A stretch of 64,000 nucleotides of DNA from Haladaptatus sp. QDMS2 (GTDB lineage Archaea > Halobacteriota > Halobacteria > Halobacteriales > Halococcaceae). The notes beneath the pieces were generated by a model that did no database searches, was not told the DNA's origin, and saw nothing but the letters and a program-made list of their open reading frames with translations. Numbering within the stretch: the first letter of the stretch is position 1; each line of letters begins with the position of its first letter. The stretch lies in assembly GCF_029338295.1 (NCBI RefSeq), contig NZ_CP119791.1:2480001-2544000 (forward strand), in the 5' to 3' direction. Positions 32,674 to 41,083 of this stretch are shown here, piece after piece. Made by a program: the position numbers and the translations under genes.

Positions 32674-33729
32674 ATGAGACTCTACAGCGCGGCGAAGCCG
32701 GTTCTGTTCAGGCTTCCACCGGAGACGGCCCACGGGCTGGTCCACGGCCTGCTCGGGAAAGCGGACGGGACACCTCTGATGAGGGCGATGCGTCGCTTCT
32801 ACACCGTGAACGACGACCGCCTCACGGTCCGGGCGTTCAACCAGCAGTTCGAGAATCCCATCGGCGTGGCTGCGGGGTTCGACAAGAACGCAGAGATACC
32901 GGGCGCGCTTGGTGGCCTTGGGTTCAGTCACGTCGAAGTCGGCGGCGTCACCGCAGAACGCCAACCCGGAAATCCCAAGCCACGGATGTTCCGCCTCCGC
33001 GAGGACGAGGCGCTCGTAAATCGTATGGGGTTCAACAACGAGGGCGCAGACCGCATCGGCGAACGATTAGCCGACGTGGACGTGGACTTCCCCCTCGGCA
33101 TCAACATCGGGAAGTCGAAAGCAACAGCCCTCGAAGACGCCGCAGACGACTATCTGTACACCTACGAGCGCGTCAAAGACGGCGGCGACTACTTCGTCGT
33201 AAACGTCTCCAGCCCGAACACGCCGGGTCTGCGCGAACTCCAGAACCGCGAACCACTGGAGCGAATTTTCTCCACACTGCAGGACGCCGGCGCGAGTCCC
33301 CTCCTCGTCAAACTCTCGCCGAACCTCACGAACGCCGCCGTCGAAGACGTCATCGACGTGGTGGAGGACCTGGACCTGGACGGCATCGTGGCGACCAACA
33401 CCTCGACCGATCGACCGGCCCACCTCCAGAGCGCAAACAGTTCGCAGACCGGTGGCCTCTCGGGCAAACCAATCGAGGGACGAGCCACCGAGATGATTCG
33501 CTTCGTCGCAAAACGCACGGACAAGCCAGTCGTCGGCGTCGGCGGCATCGACTCTGCCGAAGGAGCCTACCGAAAAATCAAGGCCGGTGCGAGCGTCCTC
33601 CAACTCTACACCGGCCTCGTCTATCACGGCCCATCCATCGCTCGCGACATCAACAAGGGACTGCTCGAACTGCTCGAACGAGATGGATACGACAGCGTGG
33701 AAGACGCCGTCGGCGCGGATTTACCGTAG
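32674..33729 (+). CDS. pyrD: dihydroorotate dehydrogenase (quinone), class 2
   Basis: The 351-residue FMN enzyme oxidises dihydroorotate to orotate. The N-terminal helices (MRLYSAAKPVLFRLPPETAH) are those that attach class 2 enzymes to the membrane and quinone. The flavin site includes NPIGVAAGFDKNAEIPGALG, and the catalytic Ser lies in VVNVSSPNTPGLRELQ. VGVGGIDSAEGAYRKIKAGA is the phosphate-binding end. The 3' end overlaps a convergent acetyltransferase gene by 9 nt. Dihydroorotase is encoded at 4347. Confidence 0.95.
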   Translation: MRLYSAAKPVLFRLPPETAHGLVHGLLGKADGTPLMRAMRRFYTVNDDRLTVRAFNQQFENPIGVAAGFDKNAEIPGALGGLGFSHVEVGGVTAERQPGNPKPRMFRLREDEALVNRMGFNNEGADRIGERLADVDVDFPLGINIGKSKATALEDAADDYLYTYERVKDGGDYFVVNVSSPNTPGLRELQNREPLERIFSTLQDAGASPLLVKLSPNLTNAAVEDVIDVVEDLDLDGIVATNTSTDRPAHLQSANSSQTGGLSGKPIEGRATEMIRFVAKRTDKPVVGVGGIDSAEGAYRKIKAGASVLQLYTGLVYHGPSIARDINKGLLELLERDGYDSVEDAVGADLP

Positions 33730-34185
33730 GTCCATTCGCATCGTCACGAACTCGTATTCCCCGCCGTTCGTCTCCTGTTCGTATCGCCCAGTCTCCTCGA
33801 AGCCGACGCGCTCGTATACTCGAATCGCACGCTCGTTGAACGCCGCTACCGCGAGTTCGAAGGCGGTTGGGTCGAAGCGTTCTCGAGCAAAGGCGAGTCC
33901 CGTCCTGAGGAACTTCTCTCCGAGTCCCCCTCCGGTCAGGTCTGGAGCCATCCCGAGGCCAATCGTCACGACGCCATCTGTTTCTGAAAAACTGAAGAAG
34001 CCGACGAAGGTTCCGTCTGCATCTTCGACTGCGAAGTACGAACCCGGCCAATTGCTGGCCTCGAGGAACTCCTCGCGGTCTGCGGGGTCCGCATCCAAAT
34101 TGTAAAAATCGAACGGCGGCTCGTAGCGCCAGCTATCGACTGCATTGGCGTCTGCCTGTGTCAGCGGACGAAACGAGAACTCCAT
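33721..34185 (-). CDS. GNAT family N-acetyltransferase
   Basis: The 154-residue protein begins MEFSFRPLTQADANAVDSWR and has the GNAT acetyl-CoA loop LTGGGLGEKFLRTGLAFARE, then NERAIRVYERVGFEETGRYE, as in the RimJ/RimL group that acetylates ribosomal or antibiotic-like amines. The start at 34185 was chosen from the conserved N-terminal strand. The target is not predictable. It follows pheT on the same strand, 37 nt away. Confidence 0.88.
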   Translation of the reverse strand: MEFSFRPLTQADANAVDSWRYEPPFDFYNLDADPADREEFLEASNWPGSYFAVEDADGTFVGFFSFSETDGVVTIGLGMAPDLTGGGLGEKFLRTGLAFARERFDPTAFELAVAAFNERAIRVYERVGFEETGRYEQETNGGEYEFVTMRMDLR

Positions 34186-34222
34186 TCGAAAACAGACCGC
34201 GACGAGTGAGAAAAGTGGGTCG

Positions 34223-35938
34223 CTACTGCAAGGCTCGCAGGTCGAATTCGAAGCCAGCGACCGGCAGTTCGAGGCCGTGTTCGACGAGCACCTTCGGGTG
34301 AAGCTCGCCGATGACGCCGACTTCCTCGCCGTCGATGACGACGGCGGCGGTGCGCCCGGCGATGAACGATGGATGTTCCGTGGCCGGGGTTTCGAGGGCA
34401 ACGTCGAACGCGCGACAGAGTGCCTGCAGGCGCGATTTCGCGTCCTCGTAGGACACGTCGTGGCGGGCGAGGACGGCGGCGACGTGGCGTGCTTCTGCGA
34501 CGCGGGTGTTCAGCGAGTCGTCGCGGTGGGCGACGAAGCCGATTTCCGCTAAGTCCTGTGGATAGGCGCGGTGCGTGTTGTTTTCGAGAACCATCAGCAG
34601 CGACGGGAGGTTCCACGTTCGAAGCGTCGTGTACTCCTCGCTGTACGGTTCGGTGATGGTCACGGGCGTTTCCGCACCGAGAGCGTCGTCCGCGGGCGAG
34701 ATGCCCATGCGCTCGAAGTTCTCCACCTCGCTCGTCATGTGGAAGTTGAGCAGGTCCTGGAACCCGAGGCCGACGAGCGTGTCACGGGTGGCGGTTTCGA
34801 GCCGCGAGCGGTCGTGCAGCCCACCCACCGTCGAGACGTCCGGGTACGTCGGTTCGAGTTCGTTGAAGCCGTAGGCCCGCCCGATGTCGTCCACGATGTC
34901 GAGCGGGTGGAGCACGTCCACGCGGTACGGCGGGACCGAAACCTCGTAGACCGGTTCGCCGTCCTGTGTCTCCGTCTCGGCGTCGAGGCCGGCGCGTTCG
35001 AGCAGGTCGACGACCTCTTTCTGGTCTAAGTCGATGCCGAGCAGTTTCTCGATGCGCTCGTGGCTGACCGTCTTTGTCTCGAGTTCGAAGTCGGGACGGA
35101 CGAGTTCGTGGTCGGGGTACTCGACGTTCACCTTCTCGACGGTGCCGCCGCGGGCGTCGAGCGCGTAGCAGATGATGTTGCACATCCGGTCGATGGTCCA
35201 CTGGTCCGTGCCCGTGAGTTCGATGAACAGGTCACGCGAGTCGGTCGAAACCTCCGTCCGGCGGCCGTTGATGACCGGCGGGAACGAGAACAGCCCGATG
35301 TCGTCGTAGATGGCTGGGAAGCGGTCGAGCCCCTCCACGAGGGCTGCGTACTTCTTGCCCGTCTCGTGTTCGGTGAGGACTTCCCGTGGTGTGAGTTCCT
35401 TGTCGGAATCGAGCGCGACGAAGGTCTCCGCGTCCGGGTCCACGCCCTTGTAGGTGATCGATTGATCGCCTGCGCCGTCGGTCGCTTTCGCGCCCTTCAG
35501 CATGGTCAGGTCGTGGACGCCGATTGCGCCCTTGGCGCGTTTGCGGCCCATCGTCGCGTGGAGTTTCTCCTGTAACTGGATGAGCGAGTCGAGGCCGTCC
35601 GCAGAGAGATTCGCGCCACGGACGATTGCACCCGTGACGTAGGGTCGTTCTTCGGGAACCGATTCGTCAACGACGATAGACCAGTCGGCGTCGTTCGTCC
35701 GGGGGACGTACACGCCGCGGTCGTCACCGTACTGGTAGCGCAGCGAGCGGGCGACGCCCTCCACCGAGAGGCGGTCGAGACGGTCCGGGGCGAACTCCAG
35801 TTGGAAGTCGCCGTCGGCTGTTTCGCCCTCGAATTCGAGGCCGAGGCCGAACAGGTCGGTTTTCAGTTCCTCGTCGCTCTTCTCGTCGTGGCCGGTCAGG
35901 CGGCGCAGTTCGTCTGGGTTGACGTCGACAACTGGCAT
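34223..35938 (-). CDS. pheT: phenylalanine-tRNA ligase subunit beta
   Basis: The 571-residue subunit is of the shorter archaeal/eukaryotic type, without the bacterial tRNA-binding N-terminal OB domain. It starts MPVVDVNPDELRRLTG and contains the B3/B4 editing-type region (VTGAIVRGANLSADGLDSLI, then QEKLHATMGRKRAKGAIGVHD), a B5 domain and a catalytic-like core. With the alpha subunit it forms the alpha2beta2 enzyme. Its ATG overlaps the pheS stop codon (TGATG), so the pair is coupled and shares any upstream control. Confidence 0.95.
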   Translation of the reverse strand: MPVVDVNPDELRRLTGHDEKSDEELKTDLFGLGLEFEGETADGDFQLEFAPDRLDRLSVEGVARSLRYQYGDDRGVYVPRTNDADWSIVVDESVPEERPYVTGAIVRGANLSADGLDSLIQLQEKLHATMGRKRAKGAIGVHDLTMLKGAKATDGAGDQSITYKGVDPDAETFVALDSDKELTPREVLTEHETGKKYAALVEGLDRFPAIYDDIGLFSFPPVINGRRTEVSTDSRDLFIELTGTDQWTIDRMCNIICYALDARGGTVEKVNVEYPDHELVRPDFELETKTVSHERIEKLLGIDLDQKEVVDLLERAGLDAETETQDGEPVYEVSVPPYRVDVLHPLDIVDDIGRAYGFNELEPTYPDVSTVGGLHDRSRLETATRDTLVGLGFQDLLNFHMTSEVENFERMGISPADDALGAETPVTITEPYSEEYTTLRTWNLPSLLMVLENNTHRAYPQDLAEIGFVAHRDDSLNTRVAEARHVAAVLARHDVSYEDAKSRLQALCRAFDVALETPATEHPSFIAGRTAAVVIDGEEVGVIGELHPKVLVEHGLELPVAGFEFDLRALQ

Positions 35939-37443
35939 TAGTAGACTACCTCCACGTTCCGCAGCAGGTCAAGGTCACAGAGCGTGCCGTGAACGTCGCG
36001 GATATCTTCGAATCCGTGCATCAACATGAGCAGGCGTTCTAAGGCGAGGCCCCACGCCATGACGTCGCACTCGACGCCGAGTGGGTCGAGCACCTCGCGG
36101 CGGAAGATGCCGCTGTTCCCGATTTCGATGATTTCACCCGTCTCCGGGTGGCGACCGAACAGTTCAAAACTCGGCTCCGTGTACGGGTTGTAGTGGGGTT
36201 TGAATTCGAGGTCGGTGATACCGAACTGCTCGTAGAACTCGGTGAACGTGCCCATCAGGTCGCGCACCGAGAGGTCCTCGGCCATGACCCAGCCCTCAAT
36301 CTGGTAGAATTCGAGTAGGTGCGTCGGGTCGAGCGTGTCGTTGCGGTACACCTTCTCGACGGAGAAGTACCGGGCCGGTTCTTCGAGTTTGCCGATTTCG
36401 TGGCCGGAGAGATACCGCATCGAGAGCGAGGTGGTGTGCCCGCGAAGGTCGATAGAGCGCGCCACGTCCTCGGTCCACGGCGAGTGGTACCCCTCGCCGT
36501 CCTCGCCCGCGCCGTACAGGTGGGCGTCGTGGACGCGTTCGAGCAGGTCCTCGGGGAGGTCCTCCATCGGCGGCACGTCTAAGGCGAACTGGTCCCAGTG
36601 GGTGCGCGCCGGGTGGTCCTGTGGCATGAACAGGCAGTCGTTGATCCAGAACTCGCTGTCCGCGTGCGGGCCTTCCATCTCCTGGAAGCCCATGCCGACG
36701 AGCACGTCCTTGACGCGGTTTGCCGTCTGGCGCAGGATGTGTTCTTTGCCGCCGCGATACACTTCGGCGTCAGCCTCGACGTTGTACTCGGCGAAATCGA
36801 CGTCCTGCCACTCGCCAGAAGTGAGCATCTCGGTCGTGAGACGGCCAACGGTTTCTGCGACTTCGACGCCGGCCATCAGCGCGTCCACGCCCTCGTCCGT
36901 GAGCAGCACGGAGCGAATCGTCGATTCAGAAATCTCGACGAGGTCACGACGTTCGAGTTGCGAGAGGACGTCGCCATCCGCGACAGAATCGCCCGCGACG
37001 AGCGCGGCGAGTGCGTTCGCCTCGTCGTCGGCGTCGGGGTCGGCGTCCGGGTTCACGGACACCGCACCGCTGTCGATGGAGCCGTAGCCCTTGCGAGCGA
37101 AATTAGAGAGCGCGATGTTCACCTGTGGGCCGCCGAGGCTGGATGCACCGATGATGCGGCCCATCTCAACGGGTCCCTCGTCAGCACCCTGTTCGAGCGC
37201 GGCCTCGTAGAGACGAATTTCGGGGAGCCCCTCTGTTGCGTATTCTTCGCCTTCGTCGGTGACGGAAACCGCCTCTGTCGTCTCCTCGGAGACGGTGACG
37301 AGTCCCTCGGCTTCGAGGGCGAACGCGGCCCCGGCGACCGTCTCTTCGGGGAGTTCTGTGGCTTCCGCCAGTTGGTCGAGCGTCTGTGCCTCTGTGGCGG
37401 ACGCGGCCTCTAAGACCGCGACCTGTGGTTCGGGTAATCTCAT
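35938..37443 (-). CDS. pheS: phenylalanine-tRNA ligase subunit alpha
   Basis: The 501-residue subunit has an N-terminal winged-helix region (about 1-90) of the archaeal/eukaryotic type and the class II catalytic domain. Motif 2 is seen near SVEKVYRNDTLDPTHLLEFY and motif 3 as VMAWGLALERLLMLMHGFED. It activates phenylalanine. No ribosome-binding site and no TATA at the usual distance lie before its ATG at 37443. The nearest good promoter is about 180 nt upstream, at a Phe-rich leader ORF. Confidence 0.95.
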   Translation of the reverse strand: MRLPEPQVAVLEAASATEAQTLDQLAEATELPEETVAGAAFALEAEGLVTVSEETTEAVSVTDEGEEYATEGLPEIRLYEAALEQGADEGPVEMGRIIGASSLGGPQVNIALSNFARKGYGSIDSGAVSVNPDADPDADDEANALAALVAGDSVADGDVLSQLERRDLVEISESTIRSVLLTDEGVDALMAGVEVAETVGRLTTEMLTSGEWQDVDFAEYNVEADAEVYRGGKEHILRQTANRVKDVLVGMGFQEMEGPHADSEFWINDCLFMPQDHPARTHWDQFALDVPPMEDLPEDLLERVHDAHLYGAGEDGEGYHSPWTEDVARSIDLRGHTTSLSMRYLSGHEIGKLEEPARYFSVEKVYRNDTLDPTHLLEFYQIEGWVMAEDLSVRDLMGTFTEFYEQFGITDLEFKPHYNPYTEPSFELFGRHPETGEIIEIGNSGIFRREVLDPLGVECDVMAWGLALERLLMLMHGFEDIRDVHGTLCDLDLLRNVEVVY

Positions 37444-37545
37444 TATTGCTTGTTGTCGCGTACACTGCCAGCAAGTCAGTTAGCGGTTCCGAATACACCC
37501 ACGTCGGTTTCCTCGAGCCCGGAGGCCGGATTCCACCGTCGCGTC

Positions 37546-37623
37546 TCAGAACCGAAAAAAGCCGAACCCAGCGGTCCGCAGGGAGTCGTCGCCGGTCAAC
37601 ACTGGCGTGGGTTCGGTAGCCAT
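37546..37623 (-). CDS. Phe-rich leader peptide of pheST (proposed)
   Basis: The 25-residue ORF starts at the ATG at 37623 and stops at 37546. Its last residues read Gly-Phe-Gly-Phe-Phe-Arg-Phe, with Phe at positions 20, 22, 23 and 25 and nowhere else. It lies on the pheST strand, 102 nt before pheS. A TTTTTTA element about 28 nt upstream implies a leaderless mRNA beginning at this ATG. The composition mirrors the pheST leader peptides of enteric bacteria, where ribosome stalling on Phe codons controls the operon. Function is inferred and conservation is untested. Confidence 0.6.
   Translation of the reverse strand: MATEPTPVLTGDDSLRTAGFGFFRF
37562..37616 (-). promoter_or_regulatory. attenuator-like stem in the pheST leader
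   Basis: In the transcript CCGAACCCA pairs perfectly with TGGGTTCGG (9 bp, arms 37608-37616 and 37562-37570), followed one nucleotide later by six U. A smaller hairpin (37590-37607) sits in its loop. The 5' arm can pair instead with CGTGGGT at 37497-37503 (7 bp), so two structures exclude each other. The U-run itself encodes Phe-Phe. Confidence 0.5.
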
Positions 37624-37646
37624 ACCCGGTGATACGAGCGGATTCG

Positions 37647-37655
37647 CTAAAAAAC
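37647..37655 (-). promoter_or_regulatory. TATA-like box of the pheST leader
   Basis: On the minus strand GTTTTTTAG is centred about 28 nt before the leader ATG at 37623. No comparable element precedes pheS itself. The rest of the 361-nt gap 37444-37804 holds the leader and, at 37738-37750, an AT-rich stretch that may serve the plus-strand methyltransferase gene. Confidence 0.5.
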
Positions 37656-37804
37656 GTTCCGGACACCGCGTATGCCCAGCGTGCATACCCGTTCTTACGA
37701 CTCATTACAGGAGAGTATTGACGTTACCGGTATGTTGAAATAATACTTTTCTGCCCACCAGTGCTACCGTGTGACCACCAACCGGGCAGTCCGGGTTTCG
37801 CACA

Positions 37805-38485
37805 ATGAACGCAACGTACGCAGACGAGACGGTAATCGAATGGAACGAGTTCTACGAAAACGGCGAGTACGAGCGCATCGCCTACATCGGCGAGGAAGCG
37901 ATGCCGAAACTCCTCCACCGCTTCTTCGAGCGCCACGGTGCACCTGGGAGTTTCGCCTCCATCGGGTGTGGCCCGGCGGCCGCGGAGTTCGACCTCGCCC
38001 CGGATTACCCGAACACCGAGTTCTACGGCTACGACATCTCACAGGCCGTCATCGACGACAACGCGGCCCACGCCGCGAGAGAAAAGCTCGACAACATGCA
38101 CTTCGACGTGGCGAGTCTTCCGAACCTCGGCATCGACCGGCAGTTCGACGTGGTGTACTGCCTCGCCACGCTCTACTTCGTCGATGGTGTCGATAAGTCA
38201 GTGAAAGCGCTATACAACCTCGTCGAGCCGGGTGGCTACCTCATCTTCAACTACCCCAACCGCTACACGATGTGGACGTTCGACGAGGCGTTCGAGGGGT
38301 CCCGCCGCGACCTGTTCCACCGGGTCGTGGAGGGGAAGAACCTGCTCTCCTACGAACGCATCCGCAACCTCCTCGGGGCGAACCCGCGGAGCTACTGGAC
38401 GTTCATGGACGCCGCAGACCTGCCGTTCGTCGGTCGGGACACGCCGTGTGTCTATCTTCGAAAACCGCTCGAAAACGAGGATTGA
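37805..38485 (+). CDS. class I SAM-dependent methyltransferase
   Basis: The 226-residue protein has the class I fold. FASIGCGPAAAEFDLA is motif I (SAM-binding GxGxx), EFYGYDISQAVIDD supplies the acidic residue for the ribose, and VVYCLATLYFVDGVDKSVKA and LVEPGGYLIFNYPN are motifs II and III. No substrate-recognition domain is evident. It is divergent from the pheST operon. Substrate unknown. Confidence 0.88.
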   Translation: MNATYADETVIEWNEFYENGEYERIAYIGEEAMPKLLHRFFERHGAPGSFASIGCGPAAAEFDLAPDYPNTEFYGYDISQAVIDDNAAHAAREKLDNMHFDVASLPNLGIDRQFDVVYCLATLYFVDGVDKSVKALYNLVEPGGYLIFNYPNRYTMWTFDEAFEGSRRDLFHRVVEGKNLLSYERIRNLLGANPRSYWTFMDAADLPFVGRDTPCVYLRKPLENED

Positions 38486-38488
38486 GAG

Positions 38489-40021
38489 TTAGCGACGCGG
38501 CGACGTGAGTTCGATGTCCGCCTCTTCGAGCAAGTGTTCGACCTCGGCGCGCTTCTCCTGATGCTCTGCTAAGAACTCTTTCATCAGTTTTGCGGCCTGT
38601 TCCTTACAACCGCCACAGAGGCGTTCGCCGCCGACACACTCGTCGTAGACTTTCTTCGCGAAGGCGTCGTCGTCGGCCGCGAGCAGGTAAGCGTAGAGTT
38701 CGTACACCGGACACTTGTCCGCCTCGCCACCGAGTCGGCGCTGCTCTTCGGCCGTCGAGCGACCACCGGTCGTCGCGGATTTCACCTTGTCGTAGCCGTC
38801 CTGTGGGTCGTCGAGCAGGCTGATGTGGCTCGCCGGAATCGAGGAGGACATTTTGCCACCGGTGAGGCCCGTCATGAAGCGGTGGTAAATCGAGGATGGG
38901 GCGTAGAAGCCGTACCCACCGTTCTCGATTTCGATTTTCCGGGCGAGCTCTTCTGCCTCCTCGCGGGTAAGTTCGAACGAGTCGATGTGCTCGTCGTAGA
39001 CGCGCTTTTCGCCTTCCACGGCCTCGATGAGCGCGTCGAAGGCTTCCGGCGTGGCGTTTCGGTCCACGAATCGGACGCGCGGTTCGATTGGTTCCTTCCC
39101 GGCCGAATCGAGTTTGGCGACCACGCTGTCGAAGCCATCGCCGTCGGGATTACCGTGTTCGCGAAGCCACGCAGCGGCGTCCTCACAGCGGACGGTTTCG
39201 CCGTCGTCGGCAGAGAGCGCGCCGTAGGCGGCTCCGAGGAGTTCTCGCTCTGCGTCGTCCGCCTCGAAACTCGCGAAGGCCTTGGTCACGCCAAAGTAGC
39301 GCATCCGGGCGGCGAGGTCACGGGCCAGTCGGACGTGGGGGTCCTGGTCGGGGCCGACCGGGATGACCGTCGGCTTTGGCTCGTCGAGTTGCGGGTAGAG
39401 GATGTCCGCCATCTGCGTGACGACGCTCTGCATGTGCGAAACGTCCGTCTCGCCGTCGAAGCCGTAGATGTTCTCCAGTTCGGAGAAGTTGGCCTTGATG
39501 CCGAGTTCGAACGCGAGGTCCTGCAGTTCGCGGTTGTCTGACTGTCGGTAGAGTTCGCCCGCCTCGGGGTCGAAGCCGAGGGCGAGCAGGCTCAGCAGGT
39601 AGTCGCGAGCGTGTTCGTCGATTTCCTCCCACGAGAGACCGCGGGCGGAGTGGGCTTCTAAGTCAGCAATCAGGGCGTAGGCGTCTGCGCCCTGCTGTTG
39701 GTGCCAGATTATCTCGTCGAAGACGAGTTTGTGACCGATGTGCGGGTCGCCCGTCGGCATGAACCCCGAGAGCGCGGCCGTTGGCTTGCCCGCAGCCATC
39801 GCCTCGAGGACGGCGCGGTAGTCGCGGTGGCCGAAGATGACGCCCCGACGCATCAGGTAGTGTGGATTTTCGACGTCGGGAAGCACCTCGTCGAACTCCT
39901 CGATGCCGAACTCCTCGAACAGTTTTCGGTAATCCGCGATGGTCGACGAACCCCACGGGTCGAGCGTCGTCGCATCTGTTTCGTCCGCTGCTCCCGTGTC
40001 GTGTTCTGAATCGCGTGTCAT
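38489..40021 (-). CDS. trpS: tryptophan-tRNA ligase
   Basis: The 510-residue class I synthetase has HIGH at 94-97 (GDPHIGHKLVFDEI) and KMSSS near 391 (GGKMSSSIPAS). It is longer than bacterial TrpRS because of archaeal/eukaryotic N-terminal elements and a central insertion of about 90 residues (about 238-325) typical of haloarchaea. Its ATG overlaps the endA stop by 4 nt, which ties synthesis of TrpRS to the splicing enzyme that matures intron-containing haloarchaeal tRNA-Trp. Confidence 0.95.
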   Translation of the reverse strand: MTRDSEHDTGAADETDATTLDPWGSSTIADYRKLFEEFGIEEFDEVLPDVENPHYLMRRGVIFGHRDYRAVLEAMAAGKPTAALSGFMPTGDPHIGHKLVFDEIIWHQQQGADAYALIADLEAHSARGLSWEEIDEHARDYLLSLLALGFDPEAGELYRQSDNRELQDLAFELGIKANFSELENIYGFDGETDVSHMQSVVTQMADILYPQLDEPKPTVIPVGPDQDPHVRLARDLAARMRYFGVTKAFASFEADDAERELLGAAYGALSADDGETVRCEDAAAWLREHGNPDGDGFDSVVAKLDSAGKEPIEPRVRFVDRNATPEAFDALIEAVEGEKRVYDEHIDSFELTREEAEELARKIEIENGGYGFYAPSSIYHRFMTGLTGGKMSSSIPASHISLLDDPQDGYDKVKSATTGGRSTAEEQRRLGGEADKCPVYELYAYLLAADDDAFAKKVYDECVGGERLCGGCKEQAAKLMKEFLAEHQEKRAEVEHLLEEADIELTSPRR

Positions 40022-41046
40022 GGTGTGAGTCGACCTACCGACAACCAGGTCTCTGTTCCGTCGTTCGCATCCGTCAGCGCAAAAACCATTCGTTTCCGGA
40101 CCCCGTGGGCGAGGCGCACGTCGAGTGCCAACTCTCGCAGGGCGAAGGCGTGGTCGCGTTCGAGCACGCGAATCAGGTACTCCGAGTGGCTGAGGTCCGA
40201 CACAGATTCCACGTCGGCGTAGGTGCGGAAGTCAGCACCGAACTTGAACCCCGTCTTGGGGACGACCTGCCGGTCGCGCAGTTCGGTGTACACCCTCAGT
40301 CGGCGGTCGAATCGCTCGCCTTCGACCTCGTGACCACGCGCGACGATGGCATCTGTCCCACCGTCTACGGTGAGCGTCCCCTCGTCAGTGAGGTAGGCCG
40401 CTTCGAGCAGCGAGAGCTGGACGGGTCCTTCCTCCTTCTTGCGACCGCCGAGCGGTTGGCCGTAGAACGCGGAGGCGTAGAGGGCACTCGGCGGGTCCCA
40501 GACGACCACGCGGTCGTCGATGAGCGTGCCCCTGCACGGTGGGAGGTCGAACGTGGTCGAACCCGTGATAGCGAGGGTGTCCGTGTCGAGGTAGGTGATT
40601 TCACCTTCCTCGTCCACCACGGCGAGGACGCAGTCGCCGAGCGCCGCGGCCGGGACGCGCGTTCGTTCGCCCACGGTGCGGATGCGATAGGCGATCTCGT
40701 CGTCCCACGGGCCGCTGCCGCGTGGGAACACCACGAAGTCCTCGTCGCCGGTCGGTTCGACCCAGCCGTCGCGTGCGGGAGAGAGGTAGAATCCCCGGTC
40801 GCGCAGGTCGCGGTAAACCTGAAAGCGGACGGCGAAGCCCTCGCCGGTTGCATCGGCGAAGAACGCCTCGAAATCCATGCCCTCGACCGTGTCGAGGTCG
40901 CCGCGAAACAGCAGGTGGGCCGCCTCGACGGGGTCTAAGGCGACCTCGTTGCCGTCGAGCGGCCGGCCGTAGCCTCGGGCGTCGTAGTAGCGCTGGCGGG
41001 CGTTTCCGCCGACCTTCACGACGCCATCTTCGAGCGTGCCGTTCAT
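40018..41046 (-). CDS. endA: tRNA-splicing endonuclease (fused-dimer type)
   Basis: The 342-residue protein contains two tandem endonuclease repeats, the alpha2 (pseudo-dimer) architecture of haloarchaea. The catalytic Tyr, His and Lys lie in the second repeat: Tyr in FRTYADVES, His in DLSHSEYLIRVL and Lys in HGVRKRMVFAL. It cuts bulge-helix-bulge introns from pre-tRNA and pre-rRNA. The ATG at 41046 was chosen because the longer frame overlaps the upstream zinc-finger gene. It is followed by trpS with a 4-nt overlap. Confidence 0.94.
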   Translation of the reverse strand: MNGTLEDGVVKVGGNARQRYYDARGYGRPLDGNEVALDPVEAAHLLFRGDLDTVEGMDFEAFFADATGEGFAVRFQVYRDLRDRGFYLSPARDGWVEPTGDEDFVVFPRGSGPWDDEIAYRIRTVGERTRVPAAALGDCVLAVVDEEGEITYLDTDTLAITGSTTFDLPPCRGTLIDDRVVVWDPPSALYASAFYGQPLGGRKKEEGPVQLSLLEAAYLTDEGTLTVDGGTDAIVARGHEVEGERFDRRLRVYTELRDRQVVPKTGFKFGADFRTYADVESVSDLSHSEYLIRVLERDHAFALRELALDVRLAHGVRKRMVFALTDANDGTETWLSVGRLTP

Positions 41047-41083
41047 GACTAGAGGCAGACGGCGGGCGACAAAGGGCCTGCGG

